Below, one piece after another: positions 51,701 to 62,686 of a DNA stretch of 64,000 nt. This DNA comes from Berberis thunbergii. Its lineage: Eukaryota; Streptophyta; Magnoliopsida; Ranunculales; Berberidaceae. A program made the translations under genes and the position numbers. Positions within the stretch are counted from its first letter, which is position 1, and every line of letters begins with the position of its first letter. The notes under the pieces were generated by a model. That model did not search any database, was not told the DNA's origin, and saw only the letters and a list, made by a program, of their open reading frames with translations. The stretch covers positions 124,001 to 188,000 of the forward strand of contig QNQO01000592.1 of NCBI GenBank assembly GCA_003290165.1, given 5' to 3'.

Positions 51701-54350
51701 CATATTGTATTGTTATTTGTATTTAGTTCACTCGCACTAGCTAGCTTTATACTTTGTTGACCCCGCAAGGGGTGTGCTTCTATTGGAGTGCAGACAGTGT
51801 TGTTCCTGCTAATCATGCCACTTAGGCCATGTTTCCAGCTGTAGACTTGTTTTGTGTTGTTTAGTCTTGTCCACCATGTATGGGTGTGTTTTGCTTTCAT
51901 TGTATTGTTACATACTTTGTTAAATAGTGGATGTTTGTATATATTGGTTTTGTCGCTATGACGCAGGGCGGGGCGAATTTAATACTTTTAATTTTGTTCA
52001 ATTTCATTGTAGTTGGTTATTTTTGTTTTGATTCACGTTTCAAGAATATATTATATGATGATGTTGCATCCAGTTACGATCCATCTGTGTTTACGGATTC
52101 AGTTCACGTACCGGCACGTTGTGGGTTCCGTGGCGAGACGGGGCATGACAGAGCTTGGTCAACGTCTTAACTACACAGTACTAAAAAAACTACTTTAACA
52201 TATTCAAGAATGATCACACGTTTATATTTTGATAATAGATCAAGAAAAATAAAAAAATACCAAACCTATATTTTCAGTAAGGTCAAGTTTTTAAAAAGGG
52301 AAGACAAAAGGTTTTTTTACCGGAAAAACAAGTAATGAAAATAAACAAACTAATTGAAGTGGTTCACTAGGTAGGTTGAAGCAATCTATAAGACAAAAAA
52401 AGACGAGCAGCAATATATCCACTATACTAGCAATATATCCACTATACTGGTACAAATATATCACTTACAGAAGGAGTAAAGCCATCAAATGGATTTTTCC
52501 CTGCTTTTGAATCTGCTAAAAGTCTTCTAGCGTTTTGAATATATGAAGCCAGGCCACCAGGATAGCTAGTGTCTAGCAGACCAACCTGAAAAAAAGCTAC
52601 CACGCTTAAGATGGAAAGATATTAACGTTTTTGTCGACAGGTTCCAAATCTTACAAATATTGGTGCTCATTAGAAATCAACCAGGGTTCTAAGAGGAAAT
52701 AGCAATTTACAAAGCAAACACAGCCACAGAGGTTGTATTTTCCAAACACAACTCTTGAACCCCTTTAGTTATCCCAGAATCAAGCACTTGGGCTGTTAAA
52801 CACCCTTGCTTCTGGGACGGGCACTCGGGAGTCAAGTCAACGTCTGCTCAAGTTTATCTTGTACCCAACAAAGGTTTTGTATATCATCAGATCTTCTCAT
52901 TCTTTGTGATGTCTTAATGAGCCAGAAAAAAGAGGGCTTTGAATCAATTATGCACATAGCAGCATACAAAAATTCACTTAGATACATCCATGTAAAATTT
53001 AGAGGTTGTTATAATCCAGTCCATTAGTAGGTTGTGTCCTCCTATATCTTCCTCTCACGCTCATTTCCATTGCGAGTCCCACAAGGGAGTCTGTCAGTGA
53101 GGTATAGTCAATGGAAGAGATGCCAAAGAATATGCCAGATCACCTTGTTAATAAATTAGTTTGGAAATTTGGATTTTTCAGGACTAGATTTTTCACCAAC
53201 TTAAGTGTAACATGAATTAATTCTGCCTTTATCCTTTTGTAACTTGTTAAAGTTACATAAATGAGCACATTTGCACATTCTAAAATATTGATATCTGGGT
53301 CAACTTTCCAAGATAATATAACTACTTGAAAACCGAGCTGGTTATTCTAAGCATGTGTGCGTGTGTAACATAGCTTGAGCATCCAAACACCTAAAACTCA
53401 TTTATATCAGTGGTCAATTATGTACTATACAACATGCGACTCAACCTGATCGAAGAAGCTTTTCTTCTCTTCGTCGTCAACACCTGGCTCTGGCCAAGAC
53501 TCAAAAAGATGACTTTGCCCCATGTCCAACAACATCTTTGCAAGTTCAATCTGGCAAGCAACATTGTCATGGATTAATATCAAGAAAACAAGATACAGAG
53601 CTATAAGACTGTAGTAGCTTCAGATTTTTCCCTCTCACCCTTTAACCAGTTGGTAATCGAAGCCGACAACATATACTAGGGAGAAGACAAATTTTACGCA
53701 ACTTTAGGCCACAATAAATACTGAGTAATCAAATACAAAGTTGTCAAAATTTCCCCAGGTTTGAGAGAAAATGACTTGGGTCGTATTTGGTAAGAAATTA
53801 ATTCTACCTTGAAGCCATAATTTTGGTGATTACTGGGATTGGAAAGGCTAGATACTAGCCCAAATCTTAACAACAACATTCTATATCTGACGAAAAAGAA
53901 AAGGTTGATTATTTCTCAAAATCATCTAACAGCAGAATCGAAAATCCTCCTCCTAGAGAGACAGAGATAGAGAATGGAGTTTTGTGAGAACAACTGCATG
54001 TCTTCCATGATGTGATATGATTTGCACACCCAAATGGCAGGGGAGCCAAAATTATTGAAATCGTTAATAACCCAAATTAGTGATAGGGGGATTGGATTAG
54101 GATTTCGTTTAGGAGAGAGAGTTACAGACATGTGAGTGTTGCGGACAGACAGACGGACAATTAAAAGAAATGGAAATTTTGTTTAGTGTGCAAAAATCAT
54201 AATCTCATAGATTAGGTTTAGAAGATCTCTCACTTGAGGAGGAGAAAGTAAGTTGAGGTTCTTGGGCAGATTGGGAGCGGAAGCAAGCAAGTTTTGATTG
54301 ATCCTCATTTCCGACAGCTTCTCTGCTGTGGCTCCTACGTCTGTCGCCAT
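36761..54350 (-). CDS. USP: UDP-sugar pyrophosphorylase
   Basis: Makes UDP-sugars from UTP and sugar 1-phosphates (glucose, galactose, glucuronate, xylose, arabinose), a cytosolic salvage step for cell-wall precursors. Exons from the 5' end: 54350-54234, 53550-53446, 52585-52469, 47156-47016, 46827-46728, 45087-44960, 44874-44803, 44695-44631, 44494-44434, 44322-44205, 43631-43507, 42506-42430, 39910-39805, 38547-38488, 37584-37504, 37347-37108, 36928-36761. They join in frame to 626 residues, against 614 recalled for Arabidopsis USP. The nucleotide-binding loop [11 protein letters not shown] is at 145-155. [46 protein letters not shown] and [13 protein letters not shown] follow in family order, and the C-terminus has [19 protein letters not shown]. 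All introns are GT-AG. The start is the first ATG in frame with [12 protein letters not shown]. Confidence 0.96.
39180..39475 (+). mobile_element. RTE-type LINE 3' end in USP intron 13
   Basis: The plus strand encodes [24 protein letters not shown] sequence (one stop and a frame change), the usual C-terminal motif of RTE-clade reverse transcriptases. It ends in a GATGATGATGATGATG run at about 39457-39472, the short simple-repeat tail typical of RTE elements. A piece of about 20 bases (CCGTTGAAAACTTGGATGAA) is duplicated inside it at 39289 and 39322. Confidence 0.7.
40385..40880 (-). pseudogene. Unrecognised coding-like remnant in USP intron 12
   Basis: Minus-strand translation gives protein-like text with one frameshift (near 40680) and stops: [18 protein letters not shown], then [36 protein letters not shown] and [18 protein letters not shown]. 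The C-x-x-C pairs and charged helices look like real protein, not LINE sequence, so a processed pseudogene or gene fragment carried by a transposon is likely. The parent gene was not identified. Confidence 0.35.
40881..42429. other. Rest of USP intron 12, no gene
   Basis: AT-rich sequence. 41050-41480 has a GGGTTTCTAGGG-type and TTTAGGAA-rich composition often seen in retrotransposon LTRs, but no paired copy was found in the window. No supportable coding sequence. Confidence 0.3.
43298..43312. repeat. Poly-C tract of 15 bases
   Basis: An uninterrupted C run inside USP intron 11, 200 bases from the exon 11 donor side. Such a tract is prone to length change and sequencing error. Confidence 0.9.
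45851..46013. repeat. Two-copy tandem repeat of about 87 bp in USP intron 5
   Basis: GGAAGAGCTTGTTCTCCTTT and the following TGATCAATTGTATAGTGTGC occur in both copies (from 45851 and from 45938) with a few differences. Non-coding. Confidence 0.9.
47640..49430 (-). mobile_element. L1-type LINE remnant with a second LINE piece inserted, USP intron 3
   Basis: On the minus strand the order is reverse transcriptase: GFFGCSKGL then [10 protein letters not shown] (about 49360-49290), a decayed catalytic HYADE box (about 49200), [11 protein letters not shown] (about 49035-49000), [20 protein letters not shown] (about 48410-48340), then [15 protein letters not shown] (about 48140-48090). Between the last two, 48500-48960 encodes a different LINE tail ([16 protein letters not shown] and [15 protein letters not shown]), which normally belongs further downstream. 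This suggests one LINE inserted into another. All frames are broken. Confidence 0.75.
49630..50045. mobile_element. Inverted-repeat element built of ACCGAAC/GGTTCGGT motifs
   Basis: The left half repeats AACCGAACCGA motifs, the right half TTCGGTTCGG motifs, around an AT-only centre (49855-49900, TATATTATTTATATATAAAA). Together they form a large imperfect hairpin with no coding sequence. Such CCGAAC-rich foldback repeats are common in plant genomes; the exact ends and target site were not determined. Confidence 0.6.
50160..50600. repeat. Second copy of the GAGGCGG repeat family, inverted relative to 24410-25150
   Basis: TTTCGCCTCAAAGTGAGGCAATG, GTTGCAACCCACTCTATAATAG and TTATATTTCTTGG correspond, in reverse, to the right part of the repeat at 24410-25150. 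AAACGTTTTTATG near 50532 extends the match. Non-coding. Confidence 0.55.
50600..52150 (+). mobile_element. Probable gypsy LTR remnant (solo LTR) in USP intron 3
   Basis: The stretch ends GACGGGGCATGACA, like the 3' ends of Tekay/Del LTRs, and has the GC-rich block at 51000-51370 (AGACACTGTGGACACTATCG, GTACCAGTACACGTTGTGGG) that such LTRs carry inside AT-rich flanks. No gag-pol is attached. The left end and target-site duplication were not found. Confidence 0.4.
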
Positions 54351-54549
54351 TGCAGAAAAAGAAGAAGAGATTTGATGTTGCGGAGGAGGAGATCTGAGAA
54401 GAGAAAGAACAGAATTGGAATTTGAGAAGAGAGTGAAGAGAGAGGAACAGGGAAGGAGAATAAACGGTTATGGCTAGGGAGTTAATTCTCGTGCTTCCTT
54501 TGCAACCATTGCCACGCGTGTCAATGTGAGTGCTGACAATGAAGGAAGA

Positions 54550-54709
54550 ACCCGGGAGCCCTTCTAAATGTAGAGGGAGTGGGCGAGGGGGGAGTGTTAC
54601 CACTCATATTCCTTGAGATTCACAAAGGCATGCATCTCGAGGGGGTGACGGGTCACACCCCCTCCGTCGCCCACTCCCCTCGACATTTAGAAAAAAGCGA
54701 TAACCCGGA
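54550..54709. promoter_or_regulatory. Foldback (about 40-bp arms) upstream of the USP start
   Basis: 54562-54601 (TTCTAAATGTAGAGGGAGTG and onward) pairs with 54650-54691, with roughly 36 of 42 positions matching by eye; CCCGGG and CCCGG extend it outward. It sits 200-360 bases upstream of the USP ATG, so within or next to the promoter. The structure is directly visible; any regulatory role is inference. It may simply be a MITE. Confidence 0.65.
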
Positions 54710-54805
54710 GAATGTGGGGCAACGCAAATCTTATTTAGAGCATCCACCACCAATACCTGGATGCAAATTCGGTGGATAACATTTTTTTTTATTAAAATAA
54801 GACAA

Positions 54806-55790
54806 TGACTTTTTGACACCACCAATTTCGCTAAGAACATCATTGCTCCTACTATCTAATTCTAACTATTTTTTTCTCTTATCTCTTATCTCCTCATCTG
54901 TTTTTAGCTTCAATAATTTCAAAAACCTTGTTACAGTCTTGGAATTCTTCATCAATACTTACTAAACTTGTGTTTCTTGTAGGTGGTTAGGCCATGGCAT
55001 CAACAAGGCTCGAATATTGGTCAGGCTGAGCGAGAATATAATAATACATAGTGGAGCAATGTTTGATGAGAACCTAAAACAGATTAGAGGGTCTTCTTTC
55101 CACCATCCCTAATAACATCAAAAACACTCCTCCACAAATTATCTATCTATAGTGCAAAAAAAGCTCCAAAAGCTCACTAGAAATTTCTCTGAAGCCATTA
55201 CGAATCTCGAGTGCTCATTGAATCTTGATTCTGCAAGAGAACAATCTTCAACAAATATCGAAAAGAAAAGAAACCCCCTATCGCTTTCAACGCCAACAAA
55301 ATATTTGGGGAACCCATTTGTTTTGATACAGAGATAAGGAGATAATAGATCAGAGTTGGGAGGGATAATGAGAATGGGAAATCCTAGAAGAAGGGGGCTG
55401 ACGAGAAGTGTTATCAGAATGAGGATGAATAGGAGGAGAAAACGCAGGTTTGTCACTGTGTTTTTTTTTAACAGACTGACACAAAAGAGAAAAGGTAAAA
55501 TCAAAATGAAAAACGGAAGTTGGAAAAAAGAAAATGAGAAGGGGAAAGTGGATAAAAAAGGTGGCGACGGGAAGGTAAACTAGAGGAGGAGGAACAACCC
55601 CGCGATGTTGTGGTTGTTGATCATGGACACACGCAGGAGAAATGTGAGAGAATTTTTGTGATATGCAAAAAAGAGGCAGAGAAAATAAGGGGGAAACAAC
55701 CTATTTAATGGTGGTTTTAGTTAGCAGTTGAAAATTCAAAAAACAATTGTGGTGGTGTCAAAAAGAGAAAATGGTGGTGTCAAAAAGTCA
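54806..55790. mobile_element. Terminal-inverted-repeat element in the USP-CHR24 intergenic region
   Basis: TGACTTTTTGACACCACCA at 54806-54824 is exactly inverted at 55772-55790. The interior of about 950 bases has no transposase. Related inverted ends at 55863-55878 (TTTTGACACCACCACC) and about 56265-56278 suggest a second, shorter member next to it. The superfamily is not determined. Confidence 0.6.
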
Positions 55791-56314
55791 CTATCAATGT
55801 GAAAATTTGAGATTTTTTTCTTTCATTTTTGGATGTGACCAAATTTTGCAAAGGCTTCGACCTTTTGACACCACCACCCTTTTTATTAAAGAAATCACTA
55901 ACAAAAGGGGTTCATATTTAATATTTCCCCATTTTTTTCTAAAAAATAACAACACAACAAATAAAACAACAACAATAGAGGTGGCGTTGTCACTCACTGC
56001 CCAATCTTCGTTCTCTCATCCTCTATATCTTATTTCTCTCACCCCTTTGTTCATTTGATTCTCTTTTCATCTCTCACCTTAATATTGCAACCAAGCGGTG
56101 AGGGATAAGGCGATTGATGGGGTGGGACGAGTAGAGGCCGACCACCTCCACTTTTTTATTTTATTTATTTTTCCGCTTATTCTCCTATCTCGCTCCAGCG
56201 TAGGAGAAAAGGAATAAAAAAAAGGGGAAGGGACAATTGCGATGGCGAGAAAGGTGGGGAAGATGTGGTGGTGTCAAATAGGATATATGGCCGTGTAAAA
56301 AAAGTCACAACCAT

Positions 56315-57225
56315 TTTGTAAAAGCATGCGCCTATTTGGCACCACATGTTACACTCGCCCACACCACATTTTTTATTTTATTTTAAACCTTTTATCCACG
56401 CCACCTATAAAAACCACTATTCACTCGTTATTCTCTCATCGTCTATTCTCAAGAACAAGAACAACATAAACACGCATGAAAAGTGGGTAGCGAGGAAGGG
56501 GGGGTCGATTGCGAGGGACAACGAGAGACATATAACGACAGTGAGAGATGGATCGACAACCACTGTCACCCATTTTCCATCTTCTTATCCTTCCCTTCCC
56601 TAGATCTCCCACTATTTATTCTTTTCCCACACTCTCTCAGTTCCTTTTTTTTTCCCCAACTCTCTATTCTTCTCGCAGACACCGTCACCCCTTTTCCTCT
56701 TATTATTCTCTTCATCCTTGCACTCTGTTTTTTTTTGTTTGCCCTCGCAGGGGCCCGTGCAAGGATGGGTTCCCTATTCGCACGGGCAGCTGCGAAGGCA
56801 AAAAAAAAATTGACCCTCGAAGAAATACCTACAAGTAGGACTGGAAAGTCGTGGGTGACACACGGGCGCTCGCGAGGGTACAATTTTTAGGGGTGCCCTC
56901 AGATAGGGAGGGAAGATGAGAAGAGAAATAAGAGAATAATATGCAAATAAGGAAAAAAAACATATTAGAGGAAAAAGGAGGTCGAAGAAGAAAAAGGGAA
57001 GTGGTGAGAAAATGTTGGAAGAAAAATGGTTGTAGTGAGAACATAATAAGTTGGGAGGGGAGAGGGAGTTTTCCATTGTTTTGAATTTGGGAGGGAAGAA
57101 ACATTTATATTTTACTTTTTATAGGTGGTGTGAGATAGAAAGTGCACAGTGTAAGAAAGTAAAAATTAGATAGGTGATGTGAGTGAGTGTAAGTTGTGGT
57201 ATGCAAATAGACAGTGCCTTTTGTA
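56315..57225. mobile_element. Long terminal-inverted-repeat element immediately upstream of CHR24
   Basis: The left end TTTGTAAAAGCATGCGCCTA, continuing through CACCACATGTTACACTCG, is matched in inverted orientation by 57140-57225 (TTTACAAAAGGCACTGTCTA, ACCACAACTTACACTCAC). The arms are about 55 bases or more and imperfect. Long inverted ends are seen in Mutator-like elements, but no 9-bp duplication was confirmed. Its right end is about 175 bases from the CHR24 ATG. Confidence 0.5.
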
Positions 57226-57401
57226 AATCAATCAAACCATTCAATTTCAAAACTCATCCAAAGCGGGAAACTATTCTAATAGAACCACATTCCCCCAAAA
57301 CAAAACCCACTGCAACGTCATAAAAACCCTCCCTTTCCTCGTTCCACCCTCTCCCCTTTCTGTACACTCTCCCAGGCTCCATCCATCTCTTGGCGTCTCC
57401 G

Positions 57402-60400
57402 ATGACGGACCAGAAGAAACCCATGAGTCTCAACGAGCGAAACCAGCGCATCCTCAAAGGCCTCTCTACTCAAAGCCGTCCCTCCCGACCTCCTCCTCCT
57501 CCTTCAAACCCTACAGGTACGTTTTCTTCTCTCCTCTCTCTCTCTCTCTCTCCGTCTTTCTATCGATTGATCGAGTTCTCTCTCTCACGTTTTAGTGTCC
57601 TACAGGAGAAGAGCAAGAAGAAGAGAAGCCACAGAAGGTGAAACTACAAGGAAGGCGGCGGCTTTGCAAGCTCTCAGCGAGAGACGAAAATGATGAAGAA
57701 GATAATCGATTCTCTCTGGATGAGCCCAACTTCGGACAGATTACTGATTTCGATTCTCCTCCAGAAAAGATTAGAGACATTCTCGACGATTTGACTTCGA
57801 AGCTTGACCTAATGTCGATTGAGAAAAAGAAGGTAGATAAACCAGTTTGTGAATCAAGAAATGTTGAGAAAGAAGATGTTCTGGATTACGCGAGTGCAGG
57901 CTCATCGTTTTGTGATTCACCACCGGAGCGTTTGGAGAAGGAATTTGAGGAAGTTTCAAAATCTACGGTTAAGGTGGAGGGTACGGAGAATGAGGGGCAT
58001 AAGGTGTTTGAGAAAAAAATTGTGGTTAAACGAGAGGACAGTGGTGGGTTTGGAAAATCTGTGAAAAAGGAGTCTATTTTTGTTTCTGATGGGGATGAGA
58101 ATGAGGTTTGTGAGATTTTGAGTAGTGCTGAATCAATTAATAGAGCTCAGGGACAAGGTTATCAGTCTAGAGAGGATGATGGTGGTTTTATTTCGGTTGA
58201 AGATTCGGAGGATGATTCTAGTGGTGGTTTGGTTTCGGAAGATGATGGTTCAATTGTCATGAGAGGGAATGCTTCAACTTACAAGCTTTCTGCTAGAATT
58301 TCAAAGATGTTGTATCCACACCAGCGCGAGGGTCTGAAATGGTTGTGGTCTCTTCATTGTAAAGGCACTGGCGGGATTCTAGGAGATGACATGGGTTTGG
58401 GCAAAACTATGCAGGTAAATTTTTTTTGTTAGCTGCACATAATTTGGTGGCATGCCCTTCCTTAGTCATGTTCTTTCGTGTTGATTGCCATTCTGCATCT
58501 CGGATATTGTTTGGGTGTTTTAATTTGAACTGGCATTGTCTAATTGATCCTTGCATGAAACATAAATACTCAAATAACTCACAAAAACTTTGTCTCTTTA
58601 GTGTTGAGTCCCTCTTCATGTGCAACCATTTGCACATGCTCCTCACGTGCCATTCCAAAACCTCAATACATATATAATTTTTGTTCGTGATGGTGGTGGC
58701 GGATGTCATAGGCAGTCTGCTGGCTTCGACATAGCTTCATAAGGGGTTGGCGGTGGTGGTGGCCTTTGGTGGCGCTGAATCATGTTTGGTGGTGGTGGTG
58801 ACTGGCTGAGTCAAGGGTGACAGTTGCCGTGGTGGTGGTGGCCAATGGTGATGGATTTCGGGGCGTTGCTGGTTGTTGGTGATAGACTGTGTGCACAAAT
58901 ATGGTACACGTGTCAGACTCAGACATGGGTGTCGGTTGTCGAACATGGCCAATCTAGAAAGGGCAAATTTGGGGACATGAGGTTGTGTTCACTGATCATG
59001 TATTTTATACACATAAGTAATATAAACTTATAATATAATTAATCAATTCTTACAGTATGTTACCTTTCACTAAGAAAGCGAAAATCACGACTAATAACAA
59101 TAAACTACTAGACTATAGACTTTTTTGTTTTATTGTTTATGTATACTATTTTTCTTCTTTTCAAAATGCGAAGTGTCACAGTAGAATCTGTGTCGAACAC
59201 AAATAACTGTCTGACATGGGTATGCTACAATTTAGAAGTGTTAGTGTCTGGCTGTCTGCACAAGTCACAAATGATTGAAACACAAGTGTGTGCGGTATAA
59301 AAATGAAATGTTGCAACAAGTCTGTTTTTAATCGTATTGGTCCGATGTTATTCGCCGTCGCCTGGATTTTTGTACACCTAACACATGCCATTATTGTAAA
59401 ATGGCTTGGGATAATTTAAGGCAAACTTCGAGGAGGGTTTTGCACACATTTGTGGGAAATGCATTTTCTAATGTGGATTTTTTTGAGCTAGGAAATCAAG
59501 TTAAGTTTTATGTTCAGTGGCAAAGTTTTCCGTTTCTTTAATTATTAGCAATTTAGCAGTGACATGAGCATGGAAGGTTCAGAGATCGATTTCTATTGAT
59601 GCATTTCTTGAAGACTTCGTCCTATAAGCTTGAGAGTTTTGATAGGAAATATCAATTTTATTCTAGGATTCGCACTTGTGCTTATATCTAAAAGCTGTAT
59701 TTTGGGTATGGGTAGTATTTAGTACTTATTAAGTCATTTGGGTATGGGTAGTATTTAGTACTTATTAAGTCAGACACTTTTTTTTTATTACAAATAAGAT
59801 TGAAGGATTCACAGGATAAGATTGAAGGACTCACAGTGTAATCAGTTGATTATGGGTTTATGAATTGAGAATTACGGATGTTCCTCCCTAGCCTACTGTT
59901 TGTATCAATAATCCTTTTATGTTGTTTGCTACTTTTGTAACATAGAGTGATTTGTGTGTCATTATGATGGAATATTAGATTATTTGTATTATTTAAATAA
60001 TGGGTGGATCCATTAGAAGTCCAAGTATGAGCTAGAAGTCCAATAGGGGTTAGGTTTAGGATTTACTAAGTTTAAATAAACATGAAGAATAAATTGTAAT
60101 CAGTTTTTTGTTTTAAGTATTGAAAATATTATTGGAGATTTGAAACTTTGTTAATCAAGTTTCAGTGATTTGGTTTGTAAGCTTTCGTTGAACCTATCAA
60201 TTTTGGTATCAAAGCGGTAAGATATTGTAGAAAGATGCCGCGAGAAGTCAGTTGATTGGGAGATACCACCCATGTTTGATGTGTATGAAGGGTATACGAT
60301 TATCTACAAGTTGTTGTGTTGTGAGTTGAAACACTTCACGAAGTTTTCATGGATTTTAACGTTAAAGAAAATATGCAAATTGAAGAAGTTTGCAAGAAAG

Positions 60401-61646
60401 AGGTGGTTGTCGAGAACGACCCTAATTTTCCCAATTCTTTGGGATTGTGAATTGCAATTTGCACATTGCAATACCACTGTGTTTGTTCGAAATCAGAAAA
60501 TTGTTGAAGGCCCTGAACCCCAAAGAAGAAGAGAAAACTAAATTCATACCTAAATTGAGTTAGCAATGTCATCAACTTGGTCACGAAAGACCTCTTCGTG
60601 GACCCCAACCTCGTTATTCATCATCTCCAATGCAATCTCTTCAATAGACGCAACACCACAACAATTAGGCTGCACATTAGCCAACAATTCATTGTCAAAG
60701 AATTGTTCTCCATAGTCCCCAACGTGATGTGCTCGATACCCAACGTTGAAGAGCCAATCGACCAACCTATCCACCACCCAACAATAGGGTTCATCCCACT
60801 GTTCAGTTTCGTAGGAGAAAACAACCCACAATTTCGTGGTGGTTATCTACCCCACCAAAATCAGTCAGTAACACCATATTGATCTGATGTAGCTGCAGAA
60901 CGTCCCTGTACCACCACGAGTCTGAGTCCTTATCCGATTTTGATAATCAGACTATTCACCACCAATCATAGCTTAGGTTCCACCGCATTTTAGATTTTGT
61001 GATCCAATATGGGACACTTTCATCATGAATTTTGCGTATAATATCCAATTCATGAAGTGGATTTCCTTTGAGTCAGAGATTCATTTTGAACATTATTTTT
61101 TGAAGCTTTGTTCATGATACAAGCAATTACCGAGGGAAAGTTCGAGGTCGACTTTTAGTGACACATTTTTTGGAGATTTCGTCTTCAAAGCTCAAGGACG
61201 AGCTTTTCGAAGCGGGGGAGAATGATGGAATATTGGATTATTTGTATTATTTAAATAACGGGCCAATTTAGTAAAAGCCCAAGTATGAGTTAGAAGTCCA
61301 ATAGGAATTAGGTTTATGGTTTATTAAGTTTAAATAGACATGAATAATAAGTTGTAATCAGTTTTTTGTTTTGAGTATTTAAAATATTATTGGAGTTTTG
61401 AACCTTTGTTCACCAAGTTGATTTGGTTTGTAAGCTTCCGCTGAAACTACTAACACTTGTTAATAAAGTTATCATTATTAATAAAGTTGATAAAGTTGAT
61501 TTGTTAATAGAGTTATGAAACTTTGTTAATAAAGTCGATTTGTTAATAGAGTTTTGAAACTTTGTTAACCAAGTTGATTTTGTTTGTAAGCTTCCGCTGA
61601 AACTACTAACGCTTGTTAATAAAGTTGATTTGGTTTATTTGACACA

Positions 61647-61740
<94 letters not shown>

Positions 61741-62686
61741 TATTTTTGGAATTATTACTTGAAACTACTAACGCTGTTGATAAAGTTATCATTGTTTTCT
61801 TGAAAGCAAACTCTCCTCCTTGCTTATAACTGTATTTATTTATTTATGTTTTACTTATCATAAATATTCATTCATTTATTTTATCGTAACCCTTTAATAA
61901 TTCGATGCAAAATAGAGAAGGTTACTCTTACCTTCCCTGTGGCTGTGTGTAACCAATTGGAACTTCTTTCAGATATGTGGGTTTTTAGCGGGACTATTTG
62001 ATTCACATTTGATTAGGAGGGTCTTGGTTGTGGCTCCCAAAACACTGCTTGCACACTGGACAAAAGAACTTTCTGCTGTGGGTCTTTCTGAAAAGACAAG
62101 AGAGTGAGGCTCTTTGACTTTTATTTATACTTTTCTTCCCATTCTTATCATCTGGCAGGATCTTTCTTTCCTTTCAAAATATTTGAAGTATAGTTTTCAT
62201 CTACTTTTAGGGCTGTAAGAGGGGTAATTTCTCGGTTTTATTTGTATGCAGATACTGTGGAACTAGTTTGAAGGCACGGGAGTATGATCTTCGGTTTATA
62301 TTTCAGGTGTTACTTTCATCATGATTCTTCCATATGCCTGTAGGCAACCTTTGTAGATTGTAGGCTCTCATGGTATTATACTTCCTATGTTCTTTGGATA
62401 CACCATAGGTTTGTTTTCTACATATAAAATTATCAGTGGTTTAATTGATTTCTTTTACAAATTAAAAGATGCATATATTTTAGACTTCAGTGGTATCCAT
62501 TTTCTTGTTTCTGCTGTGTTACATTTTGATATTTATATGGTTCATTGTCATCTATAGGACTCGGGCATTCTTCTCACAACATATGATATTGTGCGTACCA
62601 GTTCAAAGTCCTTAAGAGGTGATTTCTACTTTCGTGATGCGAATAGTGAGGATGCCATTGTATGGGATTATATTATACTTGATGAG
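57402..62686 (+). CDS. CHR24: SNF2-family ATPase, CHR24/ERCC6-like, 5' part
   Basis: A Swi2/Snf2 DNA translocase expected in the nucleus (chromatin remodelling, DNA repair or anaphase DNA bridges, by analogy with ERCC6-like proteins). Exons: 57402-57516, 57606-58414, 61973-62103, 62252-62306, 62558-62686; they join in frame to 413 residues and the gene continues beyond the window. Residues 1-250 are charged, acidic and low in hydrophobics, typical of the disordered N-terminus. The helicase core begins with LYPHQREGLKWLW; motif I is GGILGDDMGLGKTMQ at 294-308, motif Ia is VLVVAPKTLLAHW, then LLTTYDIVRT, and exon 5 ends at IILDE, the first half of the DEGH box, split by an intron. The ATG at 57402 follows a CT-rich leader. 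No later exon is visible in 62687-64000. The CHR24 name rests on the match to the recalled Arabidopsis protein. Confidence 0.92.
59965..61455 (+). mobile_element. TRIM-type non-autonomous LTR retrotransposon
   Basis: Two direct repeats of 235 and 233 bp (59965-60199 and 61223-61455) start TGATGGAATATT and end CA. One base after the first lies TTTTGGTATCAAAGCGG, the primer-binding site for initiator tRNA-Met. Just before the second lies a purine tract GAAGCGGGGGAGAA. The internal part is about 1 kb, with no gag, protease, RT or integrase motif. The LTRs differ at a number of sites, so the insertion is not recent. The element is in the same orientation as CHR24. Confidence 0.85.
61651..61741. 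repeat. (ATT)n microsatellite, about 30 units
   Basis: Ninety-one bases of uninterrupted ATT repeats in CHR24 intron 2, between partial repeats of the TRIM LTR end (GAAACTACTAACGC at 61599 and 61759). Confidence 0.97.

Larger units (their letters stand above)
58415..61972 (+). other. CHR24 intron 2
   Basis: A 3.6-kb intron. 58690-58860 is a GGTGGTGGT-rich stretch. 59701-59772 is a perfect tandem pair of 36 bases (TTTGGGTATGGGTAGTATTT and onward). The TRIM (59965-61455) and the ATT microsatellite (61651-61741) follow. No coding sequence was found. Confidence 0.6.

Noticed and set aside
54205..54603. 132-residue minus-strand frame over the USP first exon
   Set aside because: It is a different frame from USP exon 1 and lacks any recognisable protein feature; the in-frame USP start explains the region.
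56483..57104. Overlapping open frames of 90-135 residues on both strands near 56.5-57.1 kb
   Set aside because: They arise from the CT-rich and GA-rich inverted-repeat element; no protein feature and mutually overlapping.
57390..57401. Upstream extension of the CHR24 start with residues M-A-S-P
   Set aside because: The first codon there is TTG, not ATG; the first true ATG is 57402.
61651..61741. CRISPR-like or structured array from regular repeats
   Set aside because: It is a simple ATT microsatellite in a plant intron; no spacers.
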